A stretch of 64,000 nt of DNA, taken from contig NC_133496.1 of the NCBI RefSeq assembly GCF_025370935.1, forward strand, positions 3,007,266 to 3,071,265, in the 5' to 3' direction. The stretch's first letter is position 1, and each line of letters opens with the position of its first letter. Shown here one piece after another: positions 34,834-45,040 of this stretch. The notes beneath the pieces are model-generated. The model was not told where the DNA came from. It worked only from the letters and a program-made list of their open reading frames with translations, and searched no databases. Origin of the DNA: Choristoneura fumiferana. Taxonomy: Eukaryota > Arthropoda > Insecta > Lepidoptera > Tortricidae. The translations under genes and the position numbers were made by a program.

Positions 34834-35130
34834 CTACCTTCTCTGGCCTTCAGATACACTGTGTTGGCGACAATGTTCTCTAATTCCATTAGTTCCAGTG
34901 TGGCGGGTTATAAGGTTCTTCCTGGCAGCAAGATCACGCCGCTGCGGCTGCAACGCCGCCGTACACCCGGCCGTAGGGAATCCCATCAATAAACCAACTG
35001 GCACGGCACTCACACAACCACTGTACCCTCTAGCCCTCACGCATAACACTCGCGACAAGCACGCACGACGATATCGCGCAAAACAATCCCGAAACCCAAC
35101 ACGGGACGTACACCAAGGGTGTGGTAACAC
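34834..35130 (-). promoter_or_regulatory. Gprk2 5' leader with overlapping upstream open frame
   Basis: A GC-rich block upstream of the Gprk2 start holds a 98-codon minus-strand frame. It begins MLPHPWC at 35130, has a second ATG at 34986, and overlaps the Gprk2 ATG in another frame. After splicing to exon 2 it would end four codons later at TAG. A tiny upstream frame (MREG) starts at 35044. I read this as leader sequence rather than a separate gene, since the peptide resembles nothing I know. Confidence 0.45.
34838..34889 (-). CDS. Gprk2: G protein-coupled receptor kinase 2, coding exon 1
   Basis: The start codon opens MELENIVANTVYLKARE, then the first base of a glycine codon and a GTAGAG donor. 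This N-terminus is diagnostic of GRK4/5/6 kinases. The N-terminal helix contacts the activated receptor and kinase lobe, and a conserved first intron follows the Glu-Gly junction (family knowledge). The exon contributes 52 coding bases; exon 2 supplies two bases to finish the codon, 28.8 kb away at 6027. The ATG has G at +4 but C at -3, a weak context. An overlapping upstream frame spans the start (see 34834-35130). The gene points away from TAF1B, with 2.15 kb between start codons. Confidence 0.96.
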
Positions 35131-37041
35131 AATTTGTTAATTACTAAGAAAGTATCGAGCACTTTGAGATACCGTCGGCGACGTTAAACGGTCAGTTTAT
35201 CTCACTTATTTGATCGTAATCGGTGAACACGCCCGAATATAAGCGAATTATTGACGGCGAACTACACGAAACGCTGTAAAATTACTGTGAGGTATAAATT
35301 GTAAATGTAGTTGCCAGGTTATTACAACGTAAACTACTTTTTTCTACTACATTGGCATGAGTCGGAATTTTAATGACAGTGACAGCCATAGCATTTGACA
35401 GATTATTTTGACTTGCAATACTAAATTTAAAGACACTAATTTTACTTAAAAATCTGTACTTAGTCTCGTAGCCCTAAAATTTGGAATGAATTAATAATTT
35501 CGATTTCAATGTAATTTTTTTTCTAAATGATTTTTTGAGTGAATTGATCACAGAAATCGGAATAACTATAACTACCTAGTTATTCCAATTTCTGTGAAAT
35601 TAATTAAAAAGGAAGTAGTTTAAAAATAAGAGACTGCAATTTTGCTAGGCTGCTGGTATATTATCACGCCAAATAAAAACAAATCTGCTGTCTGCTACTG
35701 AGTCTGCTGGAGTCGTCACTGAACAAACAAGCTGGTGTCAAGCCTGCGCCAATGTAGTATGTTATGGCGTAAGTCGTAAAGGAGGGGAAAAAAGGTGAAT
35801 TGGACTTCTAACTCTGCGGGAGACGAATGATGATCTGCTATAGTTAGCTTTACAATACACGAGTTGGTTTCACTGACTTTAATGACTGAAACACCGAGTC
35901 ATCTATTACGTCTCCTTACGCGAAGCGCAGACTGCGTAGGAGGGAGGGGGGCCTTGCGGAGCCCAGCTCTTAAAGTCAGCGGGCTCCATGTCCATGACTT
36001 TCTTTTTTAATTCTAGATTAACATCTTTTAATATATGGCCATGACATCACAACACAAAAATAATTAGAAACATTTATTTCTGACCATGTTCATAAGTGTT
36101 AGTTTACAGTACCTTATTCTATATTAGTTAATTCTAGATTACCATCTTTTAATACATAAAATCCTTAGGTGAAAAATGTTTGTGACCAAACTCCTTCGAA
36201 ACGGCTAGATCATTTTTTTGTTTTTTTTTTTTGTGTTTTCGGTAAATCTGAGAATAGGATGTAAACTATTTTTCATTCTTCTACACGGATGGAGTTGCGG
36301 GCAACAGCTAGTCATATTACATACAGGGCCTCTGGATTCCATATGTACTGAATCACAGTGTTTCCAGAAAGCGCAAGCAGGAGAAGGAGATTGCAACACC
36401 ATACGCACGAGACCGTCCGTCGGCGCATATTTGGACGTTATCGGCATCCTATTATTATTAATCAATGAAATTACTAAGTTTCTGAGATATTCCGTTAATA
36501 AATAAATCTAATGTAATGAATCATGAAAATTAAAAACTGTTAGTTTCTTTTAAAACGGAAATAACGGTCTATGTTGTTCTCAGCAAGACGAAAGGTTTTC
36601 CTATAAAACTACCATCTTAGTAGAAATTCTGCGCTGACAATGATGTACACGTCAATTTGGAAACAGGCTAGCCAACTGTGCAACAATAATCGGCATTCAG
36701 ATGGGCTACTACGAAACTCGAAGTTCGTGTCATGCGGTCCCTCTGATACTTACACTATTTAATACGAGAGCGAGAGAGACAGCACGACACGAACTTTGAG
36801 TTTCGCAGTAGCCCTGCATAAATAATAAAAGGCCATAAACGTTACAGAGTAAACCTCGGGTAAACCAATGACAAAATTTATTCTTTTTAATTTTGAAACT
36901 GTCAGTGACAGTTGACATCCAGCCAGCCGCACATGTGATTGACATTGACAGACCGGTTTAGCGGCGATGCACGTGTGATTATTTTTGTGCTAGAAATAGT
37001 TGAATTAAAATCCAAATGTTTTAACAATTTAATTATTCGCT
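35131..37041. other. Divergent Gprk2/TAF1B intergenic region
   Basis: It contains the presumed promoters of both genes, although no TATA box or initiator can be fixed. A small hairpin lies at 35550-35596 (CAGAAATCGGAATAACT / AGTTATTCCAATTTCTG). A Helitron 3' end lies at about 36228-36311 (GGGCAACAGCTAG then T), and a MITE at 36703-36814. The rest shows nothing recognisable. Confidence 0.6.
36703..36814. mobile_element. CTACTACGAA-family MITE, copy 3, at the TAF1B promoter
   Basis: The ends GGGCTACTACGAAACTCGAA and TTGAGTTTCGCAGTAGCCC pair, with centre ACACTATTTAATACGAGAGC. It lies 228 bp before the TAF1B start codon. Confidence 0.85.
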
Positions 37042-37240
37042 ATGGGTGATGGCAACGCGTGCGATGTGTGTGGTGGATCAGAAACAAAACTTGTGGACGG
37101 CTACTATTATTGTGCAGAGTGCGGCACTCAGGATACAAATGTGCGCGAAACTATTGTAGAACACACGGCATTGGCCGACGGGACTTTTGCGTATTTTACT
37201 AAGGCCAAGTACTCCGTTAAAATAAAGGATGGTGAAAAAA
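37042..37240 (+). CDS. TAF1B: TAF1B (RNA polymerase I factor subunit), exon 1
   Basis: TAF1B is the TFIIB-like subunit of the selectivity factor (SL1/TIF-IB) that recruits RNA polymerase I to ribosomal DNA promoters in the nucleolus. The first exon encodes an N-terminal zinc ribbon with Cys7-x2-Cys10 and Cys24-x2-Cys27 (CDVCGG, YYCAECGTQ), as in Rrn7-type proteins. The start has G at -3 and +4. The exon ends at GTAAGT with one spare base that combines with exon 2. Predicted total length is 1049 residues, far above the 588 of human TAF1B; the excess is acidic, Asn-rich sequence in exon 3. Confidence 0.93.
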
Positions 37241-37380
37241 GTAAGTTCACTTTTATACAAAACCGCGGTGAAAAATCATTGCATAATTTTACTTTGAATA
37301 TTGTTATTAGGTACTTTACTTTAGTAGGGCAGAAGTAAGCGAATGTAGTGAACAAAGACGTTAAATAATAATAATAATAA

Positions 37381-37556
37381 TCTTCTATATAAATAAAAAT
37401 TAATCGTAAAATGTGTTGCTAAGCGCAAAACTAGGGACCAGCTGGACCGATTTCACTAATTATTTTTTTGTTGTGTTCGTAATTGTCAGGAGAATGTTTT
37501 TATGGAAGAAAATTTATAAAAATGACAACGGGGGCGAAGCCGTCGGCAACAGCTAG
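37381..37556 (+). mobile_element. Non-autonomous Helitron in TAF1B intron 1
   Basis: It starts TCTTCTATATAAATAAAAAT and ends GGGGGCGAAGCCGTCGGCAA followed by CAGCTAG. The flanking bases are A and T, the classic Helitron insertion point. The end matches those at 18541 and 36311. Confidence 0.75.
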
Positions 37557-37806
37557 TAAAAAATAAATATCATGGGACACTTGACACCAATTGACCTAGT
37601 CCCAAACTAAGCAAAGCTTGTAGTATGGACACTAGGCAATGGATAAACATACTTATATAGATAAATACATACTTAAATACATATTAAACATCGAAGACCC
37701 GCGAGCAAACATTCATATTATTCATACAATTATCTGCCCCGGCCGGGATTCGAACCCTGGACCTTAAGTTTTGCAGTCAGGTTCTCTAGCCACTTGGCCA
37801 TCTGGT
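37557..37806 (-). repeat. tRNA-derived SINE, Cys-like head
   Basis: On the minus strand the head reads GATGGCCAAGTGGCTAGAGA (box A region), then a loop with ACTGCAAAAC, then GGTCCAGGGTTCGAATCCC (box B). The body continues to AAGCTTTGCTTAGTTTGGGA and an AT-rich tail. A headless copy is at 12955-13180. The anticodon-like GCA suggests descent from a cysteine tRNA; this is inference. Confidence 0.7.
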
Positions 37807-37836
37807 TGTTTTCGTTAACATGTGTATTGTTCACAG

Positions 37837-37993
37837 TGAGCCCAGAATGGTACAAATGGCACGCCTATAACTTTGTGCTAGCGGGGCTAACAGAGAGAAT
37901 GCTGGCGCTTGGGGCAGCACCAAGCTTCAAAATGAAAGTGCTGTGGATCTGGGCCAAGTATATTAAAATGCATCAGAATAAAAAACTAATGGG
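37837..37993 (+). CDS. TAF1B: TAF1B, exon 2
   Basis: It encodes SPEWYKWHAYNFVLAGLTER followed by a hydrophobic helix and KVLWIWAKYIKMHQNKK. This is the start of the first cyclin-like fold that follows the zinc ribbon in TAF1B/Rrn7. The acceptor is TTCACAG and the donor GTATGT. Two spare bases combine with exon 3 to give glycine. Confidence 0.92.
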
Positions 37994-38246
37994 GTATGTA
38001 TCAACTTATTTATGCTTGACCTGTCTTTAAGTTGTTCTTCTTCCATGGTAGAAATTTTGATCTGTCCCTTGTGTTGGGAACACCCATGACGCTGACATAG
38101 CCTCAACAAAAAAAAAGAAAAAATGATAATTATCATCTCAAAAACACAGAAATATCTCAAGATGTTGTTTATTACGTGGGCGACTGGGAAAGTTATGAGA
38201 TACAGCAATTTCAAACAATTATAACCTAACCAACAAAAAGTTGGAA

Positions 38247-38420
38247 AACCCCCGACTGAACCAATTTTGATAAAGCAGCGCTAGAAAACATGCTTTCAAT
38301 TAAAAAAAACAGCATTCAAATTGGTCCACCCGTTTAAGAGCTACGGTGCCACAGACAGACAGATGCACACACAGACACACAGCGGTCAAACTTACAACAC
38401 CCACTTTTGTGTCGGGGGTT
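38247..38420 (-). mobile_element. AACCCCCGAC-ended dispersed element, copy 4
   Basis: Reverse orientation: AACCCCCGACTGAACC at 38247 and TTTTGTGTCGGGGGTT ending at 38420, with GACAGACAGA and AATTGGTCCACCCGTTTAAG inside. Confidence 0.65.
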
Positions 38421-39059
38421 AAAAAAAGATTGAAGTGGACTTCTTGATTATCTTTTATGTACTTAAAGTAGTTCCACGGTTTTATGTAATTCGCTTTTGT
38501 CAATGTCAAAGTTATGAAAAAATAAATAATAGATAGATAAGATGAGGAGAAAGAGTTAATTTTTGTGAATGTTGAGCCCAACTGGAGCACACGTGCACTT
38601 AAGCTCAAAGAAAACACAAGTAACGCTAAAGGATAGTTAGTATTAAACTCTTTATTGTACAAAATAAGTAAACAAACACAGATGACAAACAATGAAATAC
38701 ATGTAAAAAGGCGAACAAAAGCAAGGGCAAGCAAAGGCAAGGGGTCTTTTAATCAGTAAGAGTTAAAGCCACTAGTATCTTGGAGAAATTTATTTCCTTG
38801 GACGCCTTGGACCCGTTAAATGTTCCTTTAAAGTTAAGGGACATAAAAATAACACAGTGCAGTGGATCCCATAGTTGTACGGGTTACAACATGTGTACAA
38901 GTTAACAATCTTGGGACCCACCTCTGGAAATTTAACCATTACTAAAATTAATAAAGGCTTGGTCGGTTGGTGTGTTGTTCTACAAGCAGAGCCCACTCAA
39001 TATGCCCTCCCACTGACCTATACTTTGGGAAACCCTGATACAGTGTACGAAAAGTTTTT

Positions 39060-39365
39060 TGTTAAAAATTTAATTTTTAATGCAAGCTTTTTTTGCTGAC
39101 TGTACTTTTTGTCGACTTTACTTGCATTGTCACTCAAACTACACTGGCATACCAAATTTCAAGCCCATATGCCATTAACCATTGAAGAGGCCTGTCCTGC
39201 AGAGATAATCCTGGCCCGACTACCAGGATGTTACTACCAGATTATTGTATTGTCACGCAATTTACATAAGTACCTATGCCAAAGTTCAAGCCAATCCGAC
39301 TACTGGAAGTTGGTCGAATCTAACTTGCAAGATTTGACTACAGACAGACAATGGGACAGCTGAAA
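39060..39365 (+). repeat. Dispersed repeat, GCTGACTGTACTTTTTGT family, copy 2
   Basis: It is colinear with 19606-19920 through GCTGACTGTACTTTTTGT, ACTACCAGGATGTTACTACC and a GACTACAGACAGACA end. It lies 66 bp before TAF1B exon 3. Confidence 0.65.
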
Positions 39366-39431
39366 CTAAATAGAAGCTTGTAAAAATTACATAATTTTTA
39401 TTATACCATATGTTTTTTTAATAAATTCCAG

Positions 39432-42225
39432 GTTAACTGATGCCGTTTGTGAGTTAAAAGAGAAAAACACGGACACCAGAGACAAAGAAGAAAACCTTGA
39501 AGAGGATGATGAAGATGACAAACCTCCGTCCTTAATGACTCTCAGAACACTAGTTGGCATTTTATACTTAGCTTTAAATCTTGATAAAAGCACAATACAA
39601 CTGTCACATTTCCGCAGGTACATGAAAGACGGTAGGTTACACATACATAGAAGCTTGGATTACATACCGAAAGAGATTGACAGAAATTTACGGGAACTGA
39701 GAGGACTTTGCTATAATTCTAATATGAAGTTCACACCAACAGCACTCCCGTCTACAATGAGTAAGTTTGGAAACTTGGATCTAGGTTCACATTTGATACC
39801 TGACTTGGGTGGTATATTAGATAATCTGTTAAAAGAGTTATGTCTCCCAAAAGTCTTGAAAAACTTAGTGTGGTCGTTAATAGACTTTGCACCTATAAAT
39901 TTCCTTGATAAAAAAAAGAATAGTCAGACAATACCTGATGCTGAAAGTGTTGTGATGTCGTACATACTTGTAGCGCTAAAGATGTGTTTTGGACTAGATG
40001 ATGAATATGAAATTATGCTCTCTGATGCAGTTGACGAAATCAATCATGAAGAAAATAACTTGAAGGCATATAAAACAGACTTATACTCAGAACCGTCAGA
40101 GCGCCTTTTTTCATTCCGGGAGTGGTACAAATACATGCTGTTTAGAAAACAAATGCTGTGTAAACACTATTTACCTATAGCCAAGGAATGTAACCTGTTC
40201 TTAGATGATTACGTTTATGTTGATCACTCGAAGAGTAAAGCAAAAAAAGTGGTTAAACTCAGTGATGAAGTGACAATGGACATTATCAAAAAAATACCAG
40301 AGTATAATGATGTCAGTACCATACCTCTAACGGAATTTGAGGTCAGTGCAACTCCTTTATCGACTCACACTGAAGTTATTACACGGAATTTACGAGACCC
40401 AGACACAAGGCAGTTATTGAGCGAAGATTTCACTCAATATTCTATCAATTATGCATGCCAAGATTTATCTTTGCCATCATGTTCAGCAGAAATATCTAGA
40501 AAAATCGTTGTTGGTGTCAAAAAGACTGGAAAAATAAAGAATGAGTTCATTGGATTGCATTTGATGTCTAGCACCAGTGACAGCACTATGGTTTATGTAA
40601 AGAAATGTGAAAACAAAAACTGGTTTAAAACGAAACGGCCGACAGCAGAACATATTGTTAAAGAAGATAGTGATCATGGATATGATTCCAATATAGAAAA
40701 TTCGCAAGCCATATTGAACAGTAATTCCAATATAATTCAATTGGAACCGATACAAGATGCTGAAAATACATGTGACTCTGTTGATAAAGAGGAAATCGGA
40801 GACAAGAAGTTAGAAGTTTTTGAAGAAGAAGAGGAAGGCAAAAACATATTTGATGACGATTTCCTGCACGCTGACACAGAAGATACCAAATTAGGTGATA
40901 GTATTCAAAACTTTGGAAACAATTTCAGTGAAACAATGGACACTTTACGCTATGAGGATAGTTATCACGAAGGCATAAATGAGCTTGAAGACAGTAAAGT
41001 TGATATTCAGGGCGCATCACTAATTGATATTGAAATAGACGCAACACCTAAATTTGATCCTGCCACTTTTAATAAAGAAGAAACCATTAAAGAATTGATG
41101 ATTGCAGCCTGTAATAAATACAAAGTACCACTGCCACAAAAATTTAAACCAGGACAACCAATCAAAAGAAAAGCGGATCCTAACGTAGAATCAGACGCAT
41201 CGAAGCCTAAAAGAGCTAAATGTGATGAAGAAAGTAAAAGGATGAAAGGTGAGAGAAAAGACCAAATAACAGAAATAGTGAGTGCTTACTATAGAAGCCT
41301 CGAACGAGATGTATTACATCAAGTTTCACGAGAAGTTAGATCGTTTGTCGAAAATATAGCGCAAAACGATAGAAATTTGTCCTTTGATCAGAATTCTTTT
41401 TCAGAAAATGACAATAATAATGCAACAGATGTAAATGATCCTATTGATACAGGTATAGGAGACGTTAATGTTAGAGATTTGGATCGAAATCTTGATAACA
41501 ATTCTGATCAACTAGGAACTGAAGAAAATGAAAATAATTTGGATCAGAATGAAATAGATGGTGAAAAATCTGATGACGTATCAATATTAGATCCTATATA
41601 TAAAGGCAAACCTAACTTTGACGAGAAAACACATGACACAAAACAATTGTACCTTAAAGCTAGAAGCGAATTAGAATCAAGGCATATATTAGATTCGGAA
41701 AATGATGAAGAAATTAATGCTTTGATAGAAGAAAAACTACGACAGTCGAATAAATTCGTTACTGACACTATTGAAAGCGATTTCGATCCGTCTGATGATA
41801 TTCCACTAAGCTATGTAAAAAAAAGAAAGCAACGGAAAAATTATGACAATCTGATAGAAAATCCGGAGAATTTAACGAAATTTAATTATTGGTTCAAACA
41901 TTACATATCCCAGTTCTTTAAAAAAAGTAATGGTTTTGCGAAAAAATTTGATGCAGATATGAAAGAGAGTTTTCCAAGGAGTTTCGTGTTTGTGTTAACA
42001 GAGTGTGCATTTATCTTGAATTGTACTACATATACTTTGTATAGACACCTGACAGATATAGAAGAAAAGATGCTAATGAAAGACGGTTTTAAAAAGAAAA
42101 TGAGGCGTTTTAAAGATATTGGTGTTGTTTTAGAACGTAGAGACTATCAATCACGGAAAGATAGAATAATAGAGAAAATGTGGCAACAAACTAGTCAAGC
42201 CAATGAAAGCCAACAATCTGAATGA
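39432..42225 (+). CDS. TAF1B: TAF1B, exon 3 (terminal)
   Basis: This single 2.8-kb exon encodes residues 120-1049. It continues the cyclin-like region (LMTLRTLVGILYLALNLDKS, LSHFRRYMKDGRLHIHRSLD, FREWYKYMLFRKQMLCKHYL). Acidic sequence follows around residue 580 (FEEEEEGKNIFDDDF), then a basic patch near 700 (KRKADPN, KPKRAK), an Asn/Asp-rich stretch (about 780-850) and a second basic run KKRKQRK near 914. The last 120 residues, with FNYWFKHYISQFFKKSNGFA and NCTTYTLYRHL, look globular. No frame breaks are seen. A polyadenylation signal lies 615 bp downstream. Confidence 0.93.
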
Positions 42226-42839
42226 TCTTAAACATTAGTAAAACCCAACGGTTAGGTATAAATATATGTGCTTACTATTTGAAATCAGCAAACTTAGAAG
42301 TAGTAGGAAGTGGCGAGAGGTTAACAAGAGAGCCCCCTAGCTACTATATAGAGAGTAAATGAAATAACTGTGGATGTCAGACAAAAGTCACACACAAATG
42401 AGTTCAAAAGTCATTGATTTTCTGATTCTTTTTTATGTTTGTCAGTTCTTGTTTGAAATGGTACCATTGTTTTTAAATTTATTGATTGTATGTATTCCAT
42501 ATCAAAATAGCTGGGCATGTAAAACAAGTTTAACTATTTATTTTATTAGTACTTACTGTAAGAATAAATACTACTTTGTTTTCTCTGTGAATTTAGTTTG
42601 CGATTTTTGTCAGGATTGGAAAAATAATTTTATTTTGTTATTTTGTTTGTACATATTACATTTAGTATTTATTTTATTAAACGAAATAGCACAGTATGTA
42701 CATGTTACAGTACCTACAATCCAGTTGAAAGTGTAATATTACATTATGTATGACCTAGTCTTTATTGTGTAATTTAGTTAAGATCTTTTATGGTGTTAAC
42801 ATACATTTACATAAATATAAGTAACATTTGTGTAAAAGA

Positions 42840-42845
42840 AATAAA
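42840..42845 (+). promoter_or_regulatory. Polyadenylation signal for TAF1B
   Basis: This is the clearest AATAAA in the 650 bp after the TAF1B stop. The AT-rich sequence before it (42226-42839) is then the 3' untranslated region. Confidence 0.5.
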
Positions 42846-42928
42846 GTCAAACTGACGTCATTAAATTATTAATTTGCACATAATCATGTTTTAATTACTT
42901 ATGACAATATTGTTTTTTTCTTTTTTAG

Positions 42929-43064
42929 CTTGTTTAGTTTACTATCTACGTCGTTTTATACGTCGTGTGCAGAGGTTCTAAAGCCAGTCACAGATCTACC
43001 GATCCAGAACAGATTCATTAGAGAATTAAAACCAGAAGGCAAGAATAACGCCCTTATCGGCTAA
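42929..43064 (+). CDS. Unidentified exon-like frame with strong acceptor
   Basis: A long pyrimidine tract and TTTTTTAG precede a 44-codon frame that includes SCAEVLKPVTDLPIQNRF and ELKPEGKNNALIG before TAA. The MITE at 43066 starts one base after the stop. The sequence looks like the last exon of a protein, but I recognise neither the protein nor upstream exons. It lies 84 bp past the TAF1B polyadenylation signal. It could be an alternative TAF1B terminal exon, part of a nested gene, or a pseudogene remnant. Confidence 0.35.
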
Positions 43065-43065
43065 T

Positions 43066-43202
43066 GTACAGTCACCAGCACCAATATCTGATACGACAAG
43101 CGTGCATAAATATCTGATACGACTCTATTTCTAGGGCCGGATGGACTCGTCAGATATTTTTGCACGCTCCGCTGTGGCAGATATTAATGCTGGTGACTGT
43201 AC
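43066..43202. mobile_element. MITE, GTACAGTCACCAGCA family, copy 3
   Basis: The ends GTACAGTCACCAGCACCAAT and ATTAATGCTGGTGACTGTAC pair. The core is GACTCTATTTCTAGGGCC. This is the best-preserved of the three copies. Confidence 0.85.
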
Positions 43203-43346
43203 CACATACCCACCGACCCGGGTCGTCAGGAATACCTACCCGGTCAGTAAGCAATCTACAGCATCGCCGATCACCTCCGGCCGGCTGGCGTGCGTGCGTG
43301 TGATTACATAATGAACGGTTTGCTTACATTCTGTCTGTTCTTATAG

Positions 43347-43389
43347 AACAGAATCGGTAGCTCTGTGGCCGGCCTAAAGAAAGTGGCTT
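43347..43389 (+). other. Small exon-like stretch
   Basis: GTTCTTATAG acceptor, 43 bases reading NRIGSSVAGLKKVA plus one base, then a consensus GTAAGT donor. Coding character and both splice sites are good, but no parent gene is recognised. Confidence 0.3.
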
Positions 43390-43988
43390 GTAAGTACTTT
43401 CTTAATTCTTGTGATAAAGATGATATTGTGATACTCATTTTATGTTATTAAAATTTTACCCATATTTTTTGTTTTATTTATAAGATCAGCAGGTACCTAT
43501 CGTGCGTGCTGATAATCGTATACCTACATTGTCGGTCATGTCATGGCCAAACGTTTGGAATAAACTTCATTGACAACAAACTCAGATCAACGAGGATTCT
43601 AATATGATAACAGTATCGCTTACTATTTGGTGTACAATGAAGAGTCATTGTATAGTCACAATACACATAAATTGTTACGTAGTGCCACTTGTCCCATGGG
43701 ACTACTGGGACGTAATCGTCTCAGTTGTCTCATCAATGGGACTAGTGGGATAGACGGGTATATTGTGGTATTGTATTGTAATAGTACATTGTGTCTTAAG
43801 GGCGGTAAATAAGGAATTACGAACGAGAGTCTATTAGAAGCCCGAAGTCGAAGACTAAGGGCTTTAATGAGTCGATGTTCGTAATTCTAGTACCGCCAGT
43901 GCGACATACAATGTTTTTCATCACATTTGCAAGTAAAATTTTATATTTGTAAAAGAAAAAATATAATTCTTCCAAATATTGGCGATAC

Positions 43989-44113
43989 CTTAGGCTGTGC
44001 TCTTGGCAGCGCCGCCCTCTACCTCCCCCTCCCTCGGCATGCGCCGCAACGTGCGTGTGCATGTGGTCCATGTAGTCCTGCAGCAGCGCGCGCAGCACCA
44101 TCAGTACGGGCAC
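43989..44113 (-). other. GC-rich, coding-like stretch with donor site
   Basis: The minus strand reads SVPVLMVLRALLQDYMDHM, THVAAHAE, a Gly-rich run, then RRCQEHSLR and a GTATCG donor. Third positions are strongly G or C, unlike the flanks. No convincing acceptor or homologue is seen. Confidence 0.3.
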
Positions 44114-44749
44114 TGACTCATTGACCGTCCTTGGGCTTCATGGCAAGAAAATGTGTACGCGCAATGACTCATTTACCGACCACGGGTTTCATGACAAGCA
44201 CATTAAGGTCGAGGGTTTTATTTGGGGGGTTGCAACTAAGGTAGCCTGCATGTTACGACACTGTTTACGAGCAAGTGTGATGAAAAATACAATAATAAAG
44301 ATATTTTGTTGTAACTGTAATGTAATTACAGATTTACTTTTGAATTTATGTCGCCTTCCGTGAAGTCGCCAAGCGGTCTCAGCGGAAGACCAGCGTTGGC
44401 CTCTACGGCCAACACTATGCTGAGCTGAGACCGTTTCGCGATTTCGCAAATACTGTCGTTAATATTTATTTTATGGTTGTTTTATTTGTGTGTACTTACT
44501 TATAATATGTATTTTCGAATTAGCGAATAAACGTTTCTATATTAAGGAATAAAGTTCATTGGACGGGCTTGTGGTATTTAACATTCAATAATAGTACATT
44601 ACTGCAGAGGCCACGAAGTAAGGGATTGATGGACGAGTTCGGGTAGTCGGCCGAGTCGTAGACGAGGCCGGATAAAAACGAGTCCAGCAATCCCTGTTCT
44701 GGCCGAGGTTTGTATAGTGCTTTTTCTCAAACAATGTGAGAAAATACTT

Positions 44750-45040
44750 CATCCATCCATCCACCCATCCATCCATGTATCCATCCATGCATCCATCCAT
44801 CCATCCGTCCGTCCGTCCGTCCATCCGTCCATTCGTCCATCCGTCTAACCATCCGTCCATCCGTCCATCCGTCTAACCATCCGTCCATCCGTCCATCCAT
44901 CTAACCATCCGTCCATCCGTCTATCTAACCATCCGTCCATCCGTCCATCCGACTAACCATCCGTCCATCCGTCTAACCATCCGTCCATCCGTCCATTCCA
45001 TCCATCCATCCATCCATGCATCGCATCGCATCGCATCGCA
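44750..45040. repeat. CCATCCGT-type simple-sequence array
   Basis: Interleaved CCATC, CCGTC and CTAAC tetranucleotide-based units form larger repeats (CCATCCGTCCATCCGTCTAA, about 28-32 bp). It ends with four copies of GCATC (about 45017-45038). The frame on the minus strand made of Asp-Gly-Trp repeats is a by-product. Confidence 0.9.

Larger units (their letters stand above)
6028..34837 (-). other. Gprk2: Gprk2 intron 1 (28.8 kb)
   Basis: The interval between the two Gprk2 coding exons is unusually long and densely filled with mobile DNA, listed separately. I recognise no intact host gene inside it. Stretches with little recognisable content are 8290-9100, 18545-19600, 22490-22900, 23100-24440, 26460-26690, 27050-27820 and 31901-33215. 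Runs of repeat debris occur between 33600 and 34830. A 100-N gap interrupts the intron at 27828. Splice phase across the intron is consistent (one base on exon 1, two on exon 2). Confidence 0.85.
37241..37836 (+). other. TAF1B: TAF1B intron 1, filled by a Helitron and a SINE
   Basis: After 140 bp of unique sequence the intron consists of a Helitron (37381-37556) and a tRNA-derived SINE (37557-37806). Only 30 bp separate the SINE from the TTCACAG acceptor. Confidence 0.8.
37994..39431 (+). other. TAF1B: TAF1B intron 2 with dispersed repeats
   Basis: It contains a reverse AACCCCCGAC element (38247-38420), LINE tail sequence at about 38640-38720 (ACTCTTTATTGTACAAAATA, shared with 53285), and the GCTGACTGTACTTTTTGT repeat (39060-39365). 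It ends with the AAATTCCAG acceptor. Confidence 0.75.

Noticed and set aside
37742..37806. tRNA-Cys gene on the minus strand
   Set aside because: The tRNA-like sequence is the head of a SINE with a second, headless copy at 12955-13180, and its stems are imperfect.
44585..44860. Open frame rich in Asp-Gly-Trp on the minus strand
   Set aside because: It is a translation of the CCATCCGT simple-sequence array.
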